57,024 nucleotides of DNA from the NCBI RefSeq assembly GCF_003462685.1, contig NZ_QRVE01000013.1:1-57024 (forward strand), read 5' to 3'. Below, piece by piece: positions 17,617 through 26,212 of the stretch. A model generated the notes under the pieces. That model had not been told where the DNA came from and made no database searches. It was given only the letters and a program-made list of their open reading frames with translations. Source of the stretch: Collinsella sp. AF23-4AC (GTDB taxonomy: Bacteria; Actinomycetota; Coriobacteriia; Coriobacteriales; Coriobacteriaceae). The first letter of the stretch is position 1. Each line of letters begins with the position of its first letter. The position numbers and the translations under genes are program-made.

Positions 17617-18449
17617 GCAACCTGACCAAGAATGTGAGCCCTGAAGACAAGAAGATGCTCAACAGCATTTTCCTGCGCTCCTTCTCCGTGTTCGCTTCCT
17701 GCGCCGGCGGTTCCGTCAAGGCTGGCGCCGACGGCTGGCTGTACTCCGTCCAGCCCGCGCTTAACCGCTACTACGCCGATGACCCCGAGGCTCGTGCCGA
17801 CGCCATGAAGCGTCACACGACTTGGTACAACATTACCCAGAACGTCGGCACGTTCGCCATGGGCCTCGTCGCCTCCATGGAGAGGGAGAACTCGCAGCAC
17901 GAAGACTTCGACACCGAGTCCATCGACGGTATCAAGGTCTCCCTGATGGGCCCGATGTCCGGCATCGGCGACGCAATCTTCTGGGGCGTCCTGCGTGTTA
18001 TCGCCGCCGGCATCGGCATTAACCTCGCCATGAGCGGCTCGCCCCTCGGCGCGATCATGTTCCTGCTGATCTACAACATCCCGTCGATCCTCTGCCGATA
18101 CTTCATGACCTACCTCGGCTTCAGCATGGGCACCAACTTCATCTCCGAGATGTACGAGGGTGGTCTCATGAAGCTCATCACCAAGGCGACCTCCACGATC
18201 GGCCTGGTGATGATCGGCGCCATGACCGCGGCGAACGTCCAATTCAACACGATCCTGTCCATTCCGGTTCAGGACTCCGACCCCGTCATGATCCAGACCT
18301 ACCTCGACTCGATCTTCAAGGGCATCGTGCCTCTGGGACTTACGCTCGTCGTCCTCTGGCTCCTGCGCAAGAAGAACGTGAACGTCAACATCATCCTGGT
18401 CGGCATCATGGTTCTGGCGCTCGTCCTCGGCCTCGTGGGCATCGTGTAA
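17613..18449 (+). CDS. PTS mannose-family EIID
   Basis: A 278-aa mannose-family IID. The amphipathic N-terminal region is followed by TWYNITQNVGTFAMG and GPMSGIGDAIFWGVLR, and hydrophobic helices fill the C-terminal third. ATG 17613 overlaps the IIC stop. IIC and IID together form the sugar channel; the sugar cannot be assigned from sequence. Confidence 0.9.
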   Translation: MSNLTKNVSPEDKKMLNSIFLRSFSVFASCAGGSVKAGADGWLYSVQPALNRYYADDPEARADAMKRHTTWYNITQNVGTFAMGLVASMERENSQHEDFDTESIDGIKVSLMGPMSGIGDAIFWGVLRVIAAGIGINLAMSGSPLGAIMFLLIYNIPSILCRYFMTYLGFSMGTNFISEMYEGGLMKLITKATSTIGLVMIGAMTAANVQFNTILSIPVQDSDPVMIQTYLDSIFKGIVPLGLTLVVLWLLRKKNVNVNIILVGIMVLALVLGLVGIV

Positions 18450-18491
18450 GGCGGTTTCCGGATCATCCGAAGCCTGTTCAAGGCAATTCCT

Positions 18492-18528
18492 GGCGGCACG
18501 CGATCGAGGACATTCGACGCGTGCCGCC
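18492..18528 (+). other. Intra-operon GC-rich hairpin
   Basis: GGCGGCACGCG (18492-18502) pairs with 18518-18528, 18 bases before the aldo-keto reductase start. There is no T-run, so it is more likely an mRNA-stabilising or processing hairpin protecting the PTS message than a full terminator. Confidence 0.5.
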
Positions 18529-18546
18529 CCATTAGAAGGAGAGAAT

Positions 18547-19491
18547 ATGCGCTACACGCACCTCAAGAACTCCGACGTTGACGTCTCCCAGCTCGCCGTG
18601 GGCACCTGGGCGATCGGCGGCGACTCCTTTGGTGAGAACGATGACGCCGCCAGCATGTCCGCCATCCGCACCATGCTCGATCACGGCGTCAACCTCATTG
18701 ACACCGCGCCGTGCTATGGCAACGGCGCGTCCGAGAAGGTCGTCGGCAACGCGCTCAGGGGCGTCGACCGAGAGAGCTACCTGCTCTCGACCAAGGTTGG
18801 CCTGATCACCAGCGCCGCCGGCTATGACCGCGACTCTTCGTTCAAGAACATCATGAGGGAGGTCGAGAGCTCGCTGCGCAATCTCCGCACCGACTACATC
18901 GACTTCTACTTCGTGCACTGGCCCGACGCCAAGACCCCGTTCTCCGAGACGATGTGCGCCCTCCAGCTCCTCAAGGAGCAAGGCAAGATTCGCCACATCG
19001 GCGTCTCCAACTTCACGACCGAGATGATCGAGGAGTGCGAGAAGGTCGCTCAGGTCGACGTCCAGCAGCCGCCCTACTCCATGGTCGACCGCTCCTCCGA
19101 GGACCTTATCAAGTGGGGCTACGAGCGTGGCATCGACTCCTTCACCTATGGCTCCCTTGGCGCGGGCATCCTGTCGGGCAAGTTCCGCGAGCTGCCGAAG
19201 TTCGAGGAGGGCGATGTTCGTGGCGGCTTCTACGACTACTTCCAGGAGCCCAAGTTCTCGCGCGTCCAGGAGCTGCTCAAGGTCATGGACGAGATCGCCG
19301 AGGCTCATGACAAGCCCGTGGCACAGGTCGCCGTGAACTGGAGCACCCAGAAGGAGTACGTGGGCACCGCGCTCGTTGGCGTGCGCACGGACGCCCACGC
19401 GATTCAGAACTGCGAGACGTTCGAGTGGGAGCTTTCCGCCGATGAGATGGCCAAGCTTGACGCCAAGCTTGACGAGCTGAAGATCGGCTAG
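18547..19491 (+). CDS. Aldo/keto reductase
   Basis: A 314-aa NADPH-dependent TIM-barrel oxidoreductase. The catalytic tetrad is visible as Asp and Tyr in LIDTAPCYGNG, Lys in STKVGL and His in VHWPD; GVSNFTTE and the C-terminal GVRTDAHAIQN bind cofactor. AAGGAG precedes the ATG. As the seventh gene of the sugar operon it probably reduces or oxidises a sugar aldehyde or ketone, for example the aldehyde left by the aldolase. Confidence 0.9.
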   Translation: MRYTHLKNSDVDVSQLAVGTWAIGGDSFGENDDAASMSAIRTMLDHGVNLIDTAPCYGNGASEKVVGNALRGVDRESYLLSTKVGLITSAAGYDRDSSFKNIMREVESSLRNLRTDYIDFYFVHWPDAKTPFSETMCALQLLKEQGKIRHIGVSNFTTEMIEECEKVAQVDVQQPPYSMVDRSSEDLIKWGYERGIDSFTYGSLGAGILSGKFRELPKFEEGDVRGGFYDYFQEPKFSRVQELLKVMDEIAEAHDKPVAQVAVNWSTQKEYVGTALVGVRTDAHAIQNCETFEWELSADEMAKLDAKLDELKIG

Positions 19492-19493
19492 CC

Positions 19494-20573
19494 ATGGGCA
19501 CCGAGGAGAGGAGGTACCCCACTTCCGAGCTTGAAGTGCTTGAGCGTGGATCTAGGGAGGTCGTGGAGCCCAACGGGCTGAAGCTCCTGCTGAAGCCCGT
19601 GCCGGGAGACGAGCGCGAGCGCGTGCTCGATCCGCGCGTCTACGCGCGCGCCCATGCGAAGCTCGCCGCCGGCCCGGCGCCGGCGGGGCCGGTGGACGTG
19701 ATCGCGTGGCGCTCCGCTCCCAACAAGGAGACCCATGTCGTGAGGGGCTCGAACGTCGCCAAGAAGACCGTCGTCATGAACTTTGGCGACAGGGGCATTC
19801 CCCTGCACGTCTTCACGCCCGAGGGCCACGGGTGCGGCTCCGCCGCGCTCGTGTTCATCCACGGCGGCGGCTTCATGGTGGGCAACATTGGCCAGTACGA
19901 GAACTGCCTGCGCGACATCGCGGAGCGAACGGGCTGCGTCGCGATCTACCCGGAGTACCGCTTGTCTCCCGAGACGATGTTCCCCGGTGGTGTCGAGGAC
20001 TGCGTGAAGACGCTCGACTGGCTTGTCGAGCATGCGGATGAGCTGGGTGTCGACGCGACGCGGGTCGCCGTGGCTGGCGACTCCGCGGGCGGAAGCCTGA
20101 CCAACGCCGTCGTCCTCGACGGGTCCCATGCGGACAGGATCAAGCTCGTGGCCGAGCTGTATCCGCTCGTCGACGGCGGCCCTGTTCCGGAGGAATGGTC
20201 CTATGACCTCTATGAGATCGTGAACGACCAGAGGGCCGAGGCTCTGAGCAGGGTGGATCGCATCCGCAACGCCAACGACGACCTGCCAGTGATGTATACC
20301 AACGGCAATGCGGAGGAGATGCTCGACCCGAGGGTGTCTGCCCTGTTCGCGGAGGACGTGAGCGCGTTCCCCCGCACGGTCATCATCTCTTCCGAGTATG
20401 ACTACCTGCGCTATCAGGACGAGCTATTCGCGAAGAGGCTGCAGGATGCGGGCGTTGACGTCACCGCGATTCGCTATCGCGGCTGCGACCACGGCTTCTT
20501 CGAGATGTACGGCGTGATGCCTCAGGCTGAGGACGTCTGCCGCGTCATCTCCGAGGAGCTTGCGAAGATCTAG
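19494..20573 (+). CDS. HSL-type alpha/beta hydrolase (esterase)
   Basis: A 359-aa alpha/beta hydrolase. HGGGFMVGN near residue 123 is the oxyanion hole, GDSAGGS near 197 the nucleophile elbow, and SSEYDYLR and CDHGF supply the Asp and His. It starts two bases after the reductase stop with only a weak ribosome site, implying coupling. In this setting it may deacylate a sugar ester before use. A GC-rich terminator follows. Confidence 0.85.
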   Translation: MGTEERRYPTSELEVLERGSREVVEPNGLKLLLKPVPGDERERVLDPRVYARAHAKLAAGPAPAGPVDVIAWRSAPNKETHVVRGSNVAKKTVVMNFGDRGIPLHVFTPEGHGCGSAALVFIHGGGFMVGNIGQYENCLRDIAERTGCVAIYPEYRLSPETMFPGGVEDCVKTLDWLVEHADELGVDATRVAVAGDSAGGSLTNAVVLDGSHADRIKLVAELYPLVDGGPVPEEWSYDLYEIVNDQRAEALSRVDRIRNANDDLPVMYTNGNAEEMLDPRVSALFAEDVSAFPRTVIISSEYDYLRYQDELFAKRLQDAGVDVTAIRYRGCDHGFFEMYGVMPQAEDVCRVISEELAKI

Positions 20574-20606
20574 GGGCTCGTCGCGGCGGCCTCCTGGACG
20601 AGTGGC

Positions 20607-20644
20607 GGTCCGGCGGGATGCTAGGTGCGTCCCGCCGGACCTTT
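20607..20644 (+). terminator. Terminator of the sugar operon
   Basis: GGTCCGGCGGGA (20607-20618) pairs perfectly with TCCCGCCGGACC (20630-20641) and is followed by TTT. Confidence 0.8.
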
Positions 20645-20758
20645 GCGTTGACGGGCGCGTGCCGCTTGCCGGAGGGCGTGTGTGGGGTTCGCTTCGGCGG
20701 TGCCGGATTAACCGGGAGATGCGTTTACCGCCGCTCTTCCAAGTGAGCCCAGCAAACA

Positions 20759-21016
20759 AATCGCGAGTTGAGCCCCAAGGGCATCGACAAGGGCGTGGGC
20801 CTGGCGCGGGCGCTGGCGTATCTAGGTCGCACCGGCAACGCGCGCACCTTTGGCTTTGGCGATTCCGGCAACGATCTGGGTATGCTCGCCGCTGTCGAGA
20901 CGGCTGTCGCCATGGGCAACGCCATGCCCGAAGTCAAGGCGCTCGCCGACTACGTGACCGACGATGTCGCACACGACGGTACCGTCACAGCGATGCAGCA
21001 TTTTGGGTTGATTTAA
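20759..21016 (+). pseudogene. C-terminal fragment of a Cof-type HAD phosphatase
   Basis: The frame from about 20759 encodes NRELSPKGIDKGVGLA, then GFGDSGNDLGMLA (HAD motif IV) and MPEVKALADYVTDD, the standard C-terminal ~85 residues of a Cof-type HAD enzyme. Upstream it is closed by a stop at 20744, and there is no catalytic N-terminal Asp motif. The fragment abuts the right edge of the sugar island. Paired with the N-terminal remnant at 11195 it suggests a HAD gene broken by insertion with loss of its middle. Confidence 0.75.
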
Positions 21017-21017
21017 T

Positions 21018-21058
21018 AAATGGCCGGGTCGCCCGCAGTGGGGGCGACCCGGCCATTT
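21018..21058. terminator. Bidirectional terminator
   Basis: AAATGGCCGGGTCGCCC pairs perfectly with its complement ending at 21058. It lies between the HAD fragment (+) and deoR-type gene (-) and has A/T ends on both sides. Confidence 0.8.
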
Positions 21059-21061
21059 GAG

Positions 21062-21853
21062 CTATTTTGCAATATAGAGCTTGGGATGACTGCGACTGCT
21101 CTCGATCGCCGCCGTCATGATGCTCTCGTCGTCTCCATCAACGATGATGCCGTCGAGGTCATCGATCTGCGCGGACTGATAAAAACTGGTTTTGTTGAAC
21201 TTTCCCTGGTCAACCATCATGTAGCCCTGGTTTGAGTTGGTAAGGTACATATGCTTGATCATGGCCGAGAAGTCGTGCTCGACGGTAAAACCGTGGTCGG
21301 GGTGGAATCCGTCGGCACTGACAAACGCCTTGTCGGCATGTAGTTTGCTCATGCAGTCGAGCGTTAGTGCGCCCGCGAGATAGAGGTGGCCCTTGCGCAC
21401 GGAGCCGCCCAGCAGCACTACCGAAGCATTGGGGAGATTGAAGCTGGCGTAGTTCGCGATTGCAAGATCGCCGGTGATAATGGTGATCTCACGCTTGTCC
21501 ATGAGGGCCTTAGCGAAGTAAAAGCCTGTGGTGCCGATATCAATTACCAGAACATCGCCATCATCAACAAGAGTTGCTGCGGTTGCGGCGATGGCCTCCT
21601 TGGCCTCGACTTGGACATTGATGCGCTCCTCGGGATACGAGATTGCGTTGGAGCGAGAAAGCGATACCGCTCCGCCGCGTACGCGACGCAGCTTGCCTTC
21701 GGATTCCAACGAGATGAGGTCGTGTCGTGCGGTGACTTCCGAAACCGAAAAACGGCGAACGATGTCGGATACCGAGATATTTGGCTTTTCGGCCAGCCAA
21801 TTCATGATAAATCGCTGACGCTCGGCCGGTGAAAGGTCTGAAGTAGATGCCAT
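21062..21853 (-). CDS. DeoR-family repressor
   Basis: A 263-aa DeoR-type regulator: N-terminal helix-turn-helix (about 8-60; ISVSDIVRRFSVSEVTARHDL) and a C-terminal sugar-phosphate-binding domain with DIGTTGFYFAKAL and DKAFVSADGF. AAGGAG precedes ATG 21853; in-frame sequence upstream is noncoding. It is divergent from the aldolase/PTS operon at 22203 and is its probable repressor, relieved by a phosphorylated sugar. Confidence 0.88.
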   Translation of the reverse strand: MASTSDLSPAERQRFIMNWLAEKPNISVSDIVRRFSVSEVTARHDLISLESEGKLRRVRGGAVSLSRSNAISYPEERINVQVEAKEAIAATAATLVDDGDVLVIDIGTTGFYFAKALMDKREITIITGDLAIANYASFNLPNASVVLLGGSVRKGHLYLAGALTLDCMSKLHADKAFVSADGFHPDHGFTVEHDFSAMIKHMYLTNSNQGYMMVDQGKFNKTSFYQSAQIDDLDGIIVDGDDESIMTAAIESSRSHPKLYIAK

Positions 21854-22072
21854 ATGCCGCTCCTTTTGAACAAAAGGTAAAAAGATGCGCCTTTCGTAAT
21901 CGAAATATAACGTATCGATATGAAAAGAACAAGGCAAATTCGAATGAATCAAAAGAACGGAATGGCATGTCATAAATGCATGCGTAGCAGATAGTTCGCA
22001 CGTAAACGGGCTATAAAGAGTCTCATTCTGAAGGTGCCGCCCAAAAGAAGTACGTTCACGCCCGATATTCGA

Positions 22073-22174
22073 CCGTTCACGGAAAGCTGACAATTGAGCT
22101 TTCGATAGCTTTTGAAATGGTTTATAAAAGAAAACCGAAAAGCTTTTGAAACAAAGAAGAAGGCTTTCGATAGC
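22073..22174. promoter_or_regulatory. Repeat-rich operator region before the first fsa gene
   Basis: The 349-bp divergent spacer contains CCGTTCACGGAA (from 22073), two copies of GCTTTCGATAGC (22098-22109 and 22163-22174) and two of AGCTTTTGAAA (22107-22117 and 22141-22151). The TTTCG-type repeats fit DeoR-family binding sites. The CCGTTCACGG core recurs at two other sugar promoters in this window. Confidence 0.6.
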
Positions 22175-22202
22175 AATAGTGTTAGATGAGAAAGGACCGA
22201 AC

Positions 22203-22913
22203 ATGGCGATCAAGGTGTTTGCCGACGGCGCTAACCTCGAGGGCATGCTTGACATGCATGACAATGGCAACGTTCAGGGCTTCACGACCAATCCTTCCCT
22301 TATGAAGGCCGGCGGCGTGACCGACTACCGCGCTTTTGCCAAGACGGTTCTTGAGCACATTACTGATGTGTCGGTCTCTTTTGAGGTATTCGCCGACGAC
22401 GAGGCGGGTATGGAAGCCGAGGCTCGCGAGATCGCAACCTGGGCAGACAACGTCTACGTTAAGATCCCGGCGCTCAACACCAAGGGCGAGTCCACTGCCG
22501 CGCTGGTCAAGCGCCTTTCTGCCGACGGCATCAAGGTGAATGTCACCACTATCTTTACGCCCGAGCAGGTCGACGAGTTTGTCGATGCCGTTTCTGCTGA
22601 GACCCCCTCTATTCTGTCCATCTTTGCCGGTCGCATTGCCGATACCGGCGTCGATCCGCTGCCCCTCATGGCGGAGTCCGTAAAGAAGGCTGCCGTTAAG
22701 CCTGCTGCCGAGGTTCTCTGGGCGTCTACGCGCGAGGTCCTCAATATCTTCCAGGCGGAGTCCGTTGGATGCCAGATCATTACGGTCCCCAATGCCCTTC
22801 TTGCCAAACGCAAGAATTTCGGGAAAGATTTGCTTGAGTACTCGCTTGATACGGTCAAGGGCTTTGCCCGCGACATTCAGGCGCTTGGTTTTCACATCCT
22901 GCCCGAGGAGTAG
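22203..22913 (+). CDS. fsa: Fructose-6-phosphate aldolase/transaldolase-like enzyme, copy 1
   Basis: A 236-aa small transaldolase-family protein of the FSA type, which splits fructose 6-phosphate (or a similar ketose phosphate) into a C3 ketone and glyceraldehyde 3-phosphate through a Schiff base. NVYVKIP holds the catalytic Lys (residue 87); GFTTNPSLM, VTTIFTPEQ and FAGRIADTG are family signatures. It is longer than E. coli FSA (220 aa). It heads an operon with three PTS genes. A second copy lies at 25508. Confidence 0.88.
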   Translation: MAIKVFADGANLEGMLDMHDNGNVQGFTTNPSLMKAGGVTDYRAFAKTVLEHITDVSVSFEVFADDEAGMEAEAREIATWADNVYVKIPALNTKGESTAALVKRLSADGIKVNVTTIFTPEQVDEFVDAVSAETPSILSIFAGRIADTGVDPLPLMAESVKKAAVKPAAEVLWASTREVLNIFQAESVGCQIITVPNALLAKRKNFGKDLLEYSLDTVKGFARDIQALGFHILPEE

Positions 22914-22922
22914 GGGACGAGC

Positions 22923-23369
22923 ATGCTGACTGATCTTCTTAAGCCCGAGCTTGTTGCCTGCCACGTCGAGGCCTCCGACTGGGAGGAAGCGATCAGGGCA
23001 TGCGGTAAGTTGCTCGTAGACGCTGGCAAATGCGACCAGAGCTATGTTGACGCCATGATTTCATCGGTTCACAAATTCGGCCCCTATATGGTCTTGGAAG
23101 AGGGCATCGCCATGCCCCACGCTCAGGCAGATGGCAATGTGAGTGAAGCGGGGATCTGTATCGTCACGCTTGACCCAGCCGTTGCGTTTGGACACGAGGA
23201 TTTCGATCCGGTTCACGTGCTCGTGGGTATTTGCGCACCCGACCCCAAGGCTCATCTTGGCTGCTTGGCGGAGCTTTCGCAGATGTTTGAGGACGAGGAC
23301 TGCGTTGCCAAACTCAGCGCATGCGATACGCCCGAGCAGGTTTTGGAGACCATGCGTTCATTCTTTTAG
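22923..23369 (+). CDS. PTS EIIA, ascorbate/fructose-mannitol type
   Basis: A 148-aa EIIA of the PTS_EIIA_2 fold. GIAMPHAQAD contains the phosphoacceptor His (residue 66), and LVGICAPDPKAHLGCLAELS is typical of UlaC/SgaA-like proteins. It begins nine bases after the fsa stop and supplies phosphate to the EIIB encoded next. Confidence 0.88.
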   Translation: MLTDLLKPELVACHVEASDWEEAIRACGKLLVDAGKCDQSYVDAMISSVHKFGPYMVLEEGIAMPHAQADGNVSEAGICIVTLDPAVAFGHEDFDPVHVLVGICAPDPKAHLGCLAELSQMFEDEDCVAKLSACDTPEQVLETMRSFF

Positions 23370-23444
23370 GCCTTAATGGCACGGCGATGCGTCGCCGCTT
23401 TTGGATAGACGGAAAACCGTCACGTGTAGGAGAGGAAGGTTGCC

Positions 23445-23720
23445 ATGCATATCATCACCGTATGCGGAAACGGCATCGGGTCCAGCCTGATGCTCGCTGG
23501 CAAAGTCGAGGAGCTTTGCGAGGAGGAGGGCATCAAGGCCGACGTTGAGTCTATGGACCTGAACGGTGCTTCTTCCGCAAATCCGGACCTGTTCATCACC
23601 GTTAAGGAGCTCGCCCCCGAGCTCCACGGCAACGTTGTGATCGTTCGCAGCTATGTGAACAAGAAGAAGATCCGCGAAGACGCCCTCGAGGCAATCAAGG
23701 CGGCCGCCGCTAACGCCTAA
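23445..23720 (+). CDS. PTS EIIB, ascorbate/lactose type
   Basis: A 91-aa EIIB. VCGNGIGSSLM is the P-loop with the phosphocysteine at residue 7, the hallmark of UlaB/GatB-type subunits. AGGAAGG precedes the start. It lies between EIIA and the membrane EIIC. Confidence 0.9.
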   Translation: MHIITVCGNGIGSSLMLAGKVEELCEEEGIKADVESMDLNGASSANPDLFITVKELAPELHGNVVIVRSYVNKKKIREDALEAIKAAAANA

Positions 23721-23791
23721 AGCGGCACAAAAAAGGGCGGTTCCCTGTGGAAGAGGGAAACGCGCCCACGTTAGAGAGAAAGGAAGCGCAG

Positions 23792-25183
23792 ATGCAAGCC
23801 ATCCTTCCCATACTTGAGTTTATCCAATCGATTCTGACCAAGCCAGCGTGGATTATGGGTCTATTTGCCTTTGTGGGCCTTGTCGCGCTTAAGCGTCCTG
23901 CCCACAAGGTGATGACGGGCACCCTGAAGCCCATTCTTGGTTACATCATGCTGTCCGCCGGCGCCGCTGTTGTTCAGGAGAACCTTGCTCCGCTGGGTAC
24001 CTTCATCGAGACCGGTTTCCACATCACCGGCGTCGTGCCCAACAACGAGGTCGTCGTTTCGATGGCTCAGAGCGTGCTCGGCGTTCAGACCATGATGATC
24101 CTGATTCTCGGCTATGTCGTGAACATTATCATTGCCCGCTTTACCAAGTTTAAGTACATCTTCCTGACGGGCCATCACAGCATGTTTATGGCCTGCCTGC
24201 TGTCTGCCGTTCTGCAGGCATCTGGCTTCCAGGATGTCCAGCTTGTCATCGTGGGCGGCATGTTCCTGGGCCTCGTGAGCGCTATGCTTCCCGCCGTTGG
24301 TCAGCGTTTCACCGAGAAGGTTACCGATGGCGATGAAATCGCCATGGGCCACTTCGGTTCACTCGCCTATTACATCTCCGCTGCAGTCGGTACGCTTTTT
24401 GCTAAGGACGCCGAGGAGAACAGCACCGAGAAGATCGAGGTTCCCGAGAAGTTCGCCTTCCTGCGCGACACTACCATCTCCACGGCTCTTACCATGGCCT
24501 TCTTCTACCTGGTTACCGCTTTCGCCGCTTACATCGCAGATCCTGCGGTCGTTACCAAGACCGCTGGCGGCGACAACGTGATTGTCTATGCCCTGACCTG
24601 CGCTCTGTCTTTCGCCGTTGGTGTCACCATCGTCTATAACGGCGTTCGTATGATCCTTGCCGACCTGGTCCCGGCTTTCCAGGGCATCTCCAACAAGCTG
24701 ATCCCCGGTGCCATCCCCGCCGTCGACTGCGCCGTCTTCTTCCCCTATGCTCCCACCGCCGTCATCCTCGGCTTTGTCGCTTCCTTTATCGGTGGCGTGG
24801 TCGGTATGTTCATCGTGGGCGCTACCCTGGGCATCTTCATCATCCCGGGCATGGTTCCCCACTTCTTCTGCGGTGCTACCGCGGGCATCTACGGCAATGC
24901 TACCGGCGGTCGCAAGGGCGCAGCTCTTGGCGCTTTCGTCAACGGCCTGCTCATCACCTTTGCCCCGGCCCTGCTCCTGCCCGTTCTTGACGTCTTTGGC
25001 TTCAAGAACACTACGTTCGGCGACTTCGATTTCTCCGTCATTGGTATTACGCTTGGCCGCGCTGCCGAGGCCTTCGGTACCACCGGTGTCTACGCGATTC
25101 TCGCTGTCCTTCTGGTCGTTGCCTTCGTCCCCAACTTCATCCACACCAAGGGTGCTGTGATCAATCACGTTGAGGAAGAGTAA
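23792..25183 (+). CDS. PTS EIIC, UlaA (ascorbate) family
   Basis: A 463-aa membrane transporter of the SgaT/UlaA family, with about 10-11 hydrophobic segments (for example KPILGYIMLSAGAAVV and FFCGATAGIYGNATGGRKGA). ATG 23792 is preferred because GAAAGGA lies upstream; the frame extends back to 23747 without a good site. The usual ascorbate genes (ulaG, D, E, F) are absent and FSA genes flank it, so the sugar is probably a ketose or other compound yielding an FSA substrate rather than ascorbate. Confidence 0.88.
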   Translation: MQAILPILEFIQSILTKPAWIMGLFAFVGLVALKRPAHKVMTGTLKPILGYIMLSAGAAVVQENLAPLGTFIETGFHITGVVPNNEVVVSMAQSVLGVQTMMILILGYVVNIIIARFTKFKYIFLTGHHSMFMACLLSAVLQASGFQDVQLVIVGGMFLGLVSAMLPAVGQRFTEKVTDGDEIAMGHFGSLAYYISAAVGTLFAKDAEENSTEKIEVPEKFAFLRDTTISTALTMAFFYLVTAFAAYIADPAVVTKTAGGDNVIVYALTCALSFAVGVTIVYNGVRMILADLVPAFQGISNKLIPGAIPAVDCAVFFPYAPTAVILGFVASFIGGVVGMFIVGATLGIFIIPGMVPHFFCGATAGIYGNATGGRKGAALGAFVNGLLITFAPALLLPVLDVFGFKNTTFGDFDFSVIGITLGRAAEAFGTTGVYAILAVLLVVAFVPNFIHTKGAVINHVEEE

Positions 25184-25240
25184 TCCAGGCATACGTTAAG
25201 CCCTAATCGGGCGGAGCTCCGATAACCGGCTCCTACACGG

Positions 25241-25277
25241 AAGCGGTGACGTCTCAATCGAGGCGTCACCGCTTTTT
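25241..25277 (+). terminator. Terminator of the PTS operon
   Basis: GCGGTGACGTCTC pairs (one G-U) with GAGGCGTCACCGC and is followed by TTTTT. Confidence 0.85.
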
Positions 25278-25322
25278 GCTTTGGAGCGATTGTGAATATG
25301 AGCCGGCGAGGCGCTGCTTCTG

Positions 25323-25336
25323 TTCCGTGAACGGAA
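25323..25336. promoter_or_regulatory. Palindromic operator TTCCGTGAACGGAA
   Basis: A perfect 14-bp palindrome about 170 bp before the second fsa gene. Its 12-bp core also precedes the first fsa gene in the other orientation, so one regulator probably controls both. A near-palindrome GGCAAAAaCGTTTTGCC follows at about 25353. Confidence 0.55.
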
Positions 25337-25507
25337 TCAAACGCAATGATCGGCAAAAACGTTTTGCCGCTGGGGCGTCGATATAAAAATGGTAAATCTG
25401 CAAAACCGTTCGCCGAGAAGATAAAAAACCGCAGTTCACGCCTTGATAAACGTAGATAAAGTGTTTAGCAGTTTATCGGCCGTATGCTAACGAAAGGAAT
25501 CAGGCAG

Positions 25508-26212
25508 ATGGCAATCAAGGTGTTCGCTGACGGTGCAAACCTCGAGGGCATGCTCGACATGTACGAGAGCGGCAACGTTCAGGGTTTCACGACCAACCCG
25601 TCCCTTATGAAGAAGGGCGGCGTGACGGATTACCGCGCGTTTGCCAAAGAGGTCCTGACCCATATCACCGATGTGTCCGTTTCGTTTGAGGTCTTTGCCG
25701 ATGACGTCGAGACCATGGAGGTCGAGGCCCGCGAGATCGCTACCTGGGCCGAGAACGTCTACGTCAAGATTCCGTGCGTGACCACCAAGGGCGAGTCCAC
25801 AGCCGAACTAGTGCGCAAGCTTTCCGCCGACGGCATTAAGGTCAACGTCACCACCATCTTTACGCCTGCGCAGGTCGACGAGATGGTCGAGGCCGTTGAC
25901 GCCGAGACGCCGTCCATCATCTCGCTCTTTGCCGGCCGTATCGCCGATACCGGCGTCGACCCCATTCCGTTTATGACGGAGTCGGTCAAGAAGGCCGCCG
26001 CCAAGCCCAACTGTGAGGTCCTGTGGGCGTCCACGCGCGAACTCATCAACATTTACCAGGCAGAGGCTTGCGGTTGCCAGATCATTACGGTGCCCAACAG
26101 CATCCTGGCCAAGCGCAAGAACATCGGGCGCGACCCGTATGAGGTTTCGCTCGATACCGTGCGCGGCTTTGCCAAGGATATCGCCGCTTTGGGCTTCCAT
26201 ATCCTGCCGTAA
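25508..26212 (+). CDS. fsa: Fructose-6-phosphate aldolase/transaldolase-like enzyme, copy 2
   Basis: A 234-aa close paralogue of the protein at 22203, with the same opening MAIKVFADGANLEGMLDM, catalytic Lys in NVYVKIP, and LFAGRIADTGVDP. ATG 25508 is chosen by alignment with copy 1; an upstream in-frame ATG at 25484 would add eight residues. It has its own promoter region with the shared palindrome. Sequence differences spread across the gene suggest an older duplication, possibly with different substrate preference or expression. Confidence 0.85.
   Translation: MAIKVFADGANLEGMLDMYESGNVQGFTTNPSLMKKGGVTDYRAFAKEVLTHITDVSVSFEVFADDVETMEVEAREIATWAENVYVKIPCVTTKGESTAELVRKLSADGIKVNVTTIFTPAQVDEMVEAVDAETPSIISLFAGRIADTGVDPIPFMTESVKKAAAKPNCEVLWASTRELINIYQAEACGCQIITVPNSILAKRKNIGRDPYEVSLDTVRGFAKDIAALGFHILP

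Noticed and set aside
23792..25183. Calling the UlaA-type PTS an ascorbate transporter
   Set aside because: None of the ascorbate-6-phosphate enzymes is nearby and FSA-type aldolases flank it, so the family name does not give the substrate.
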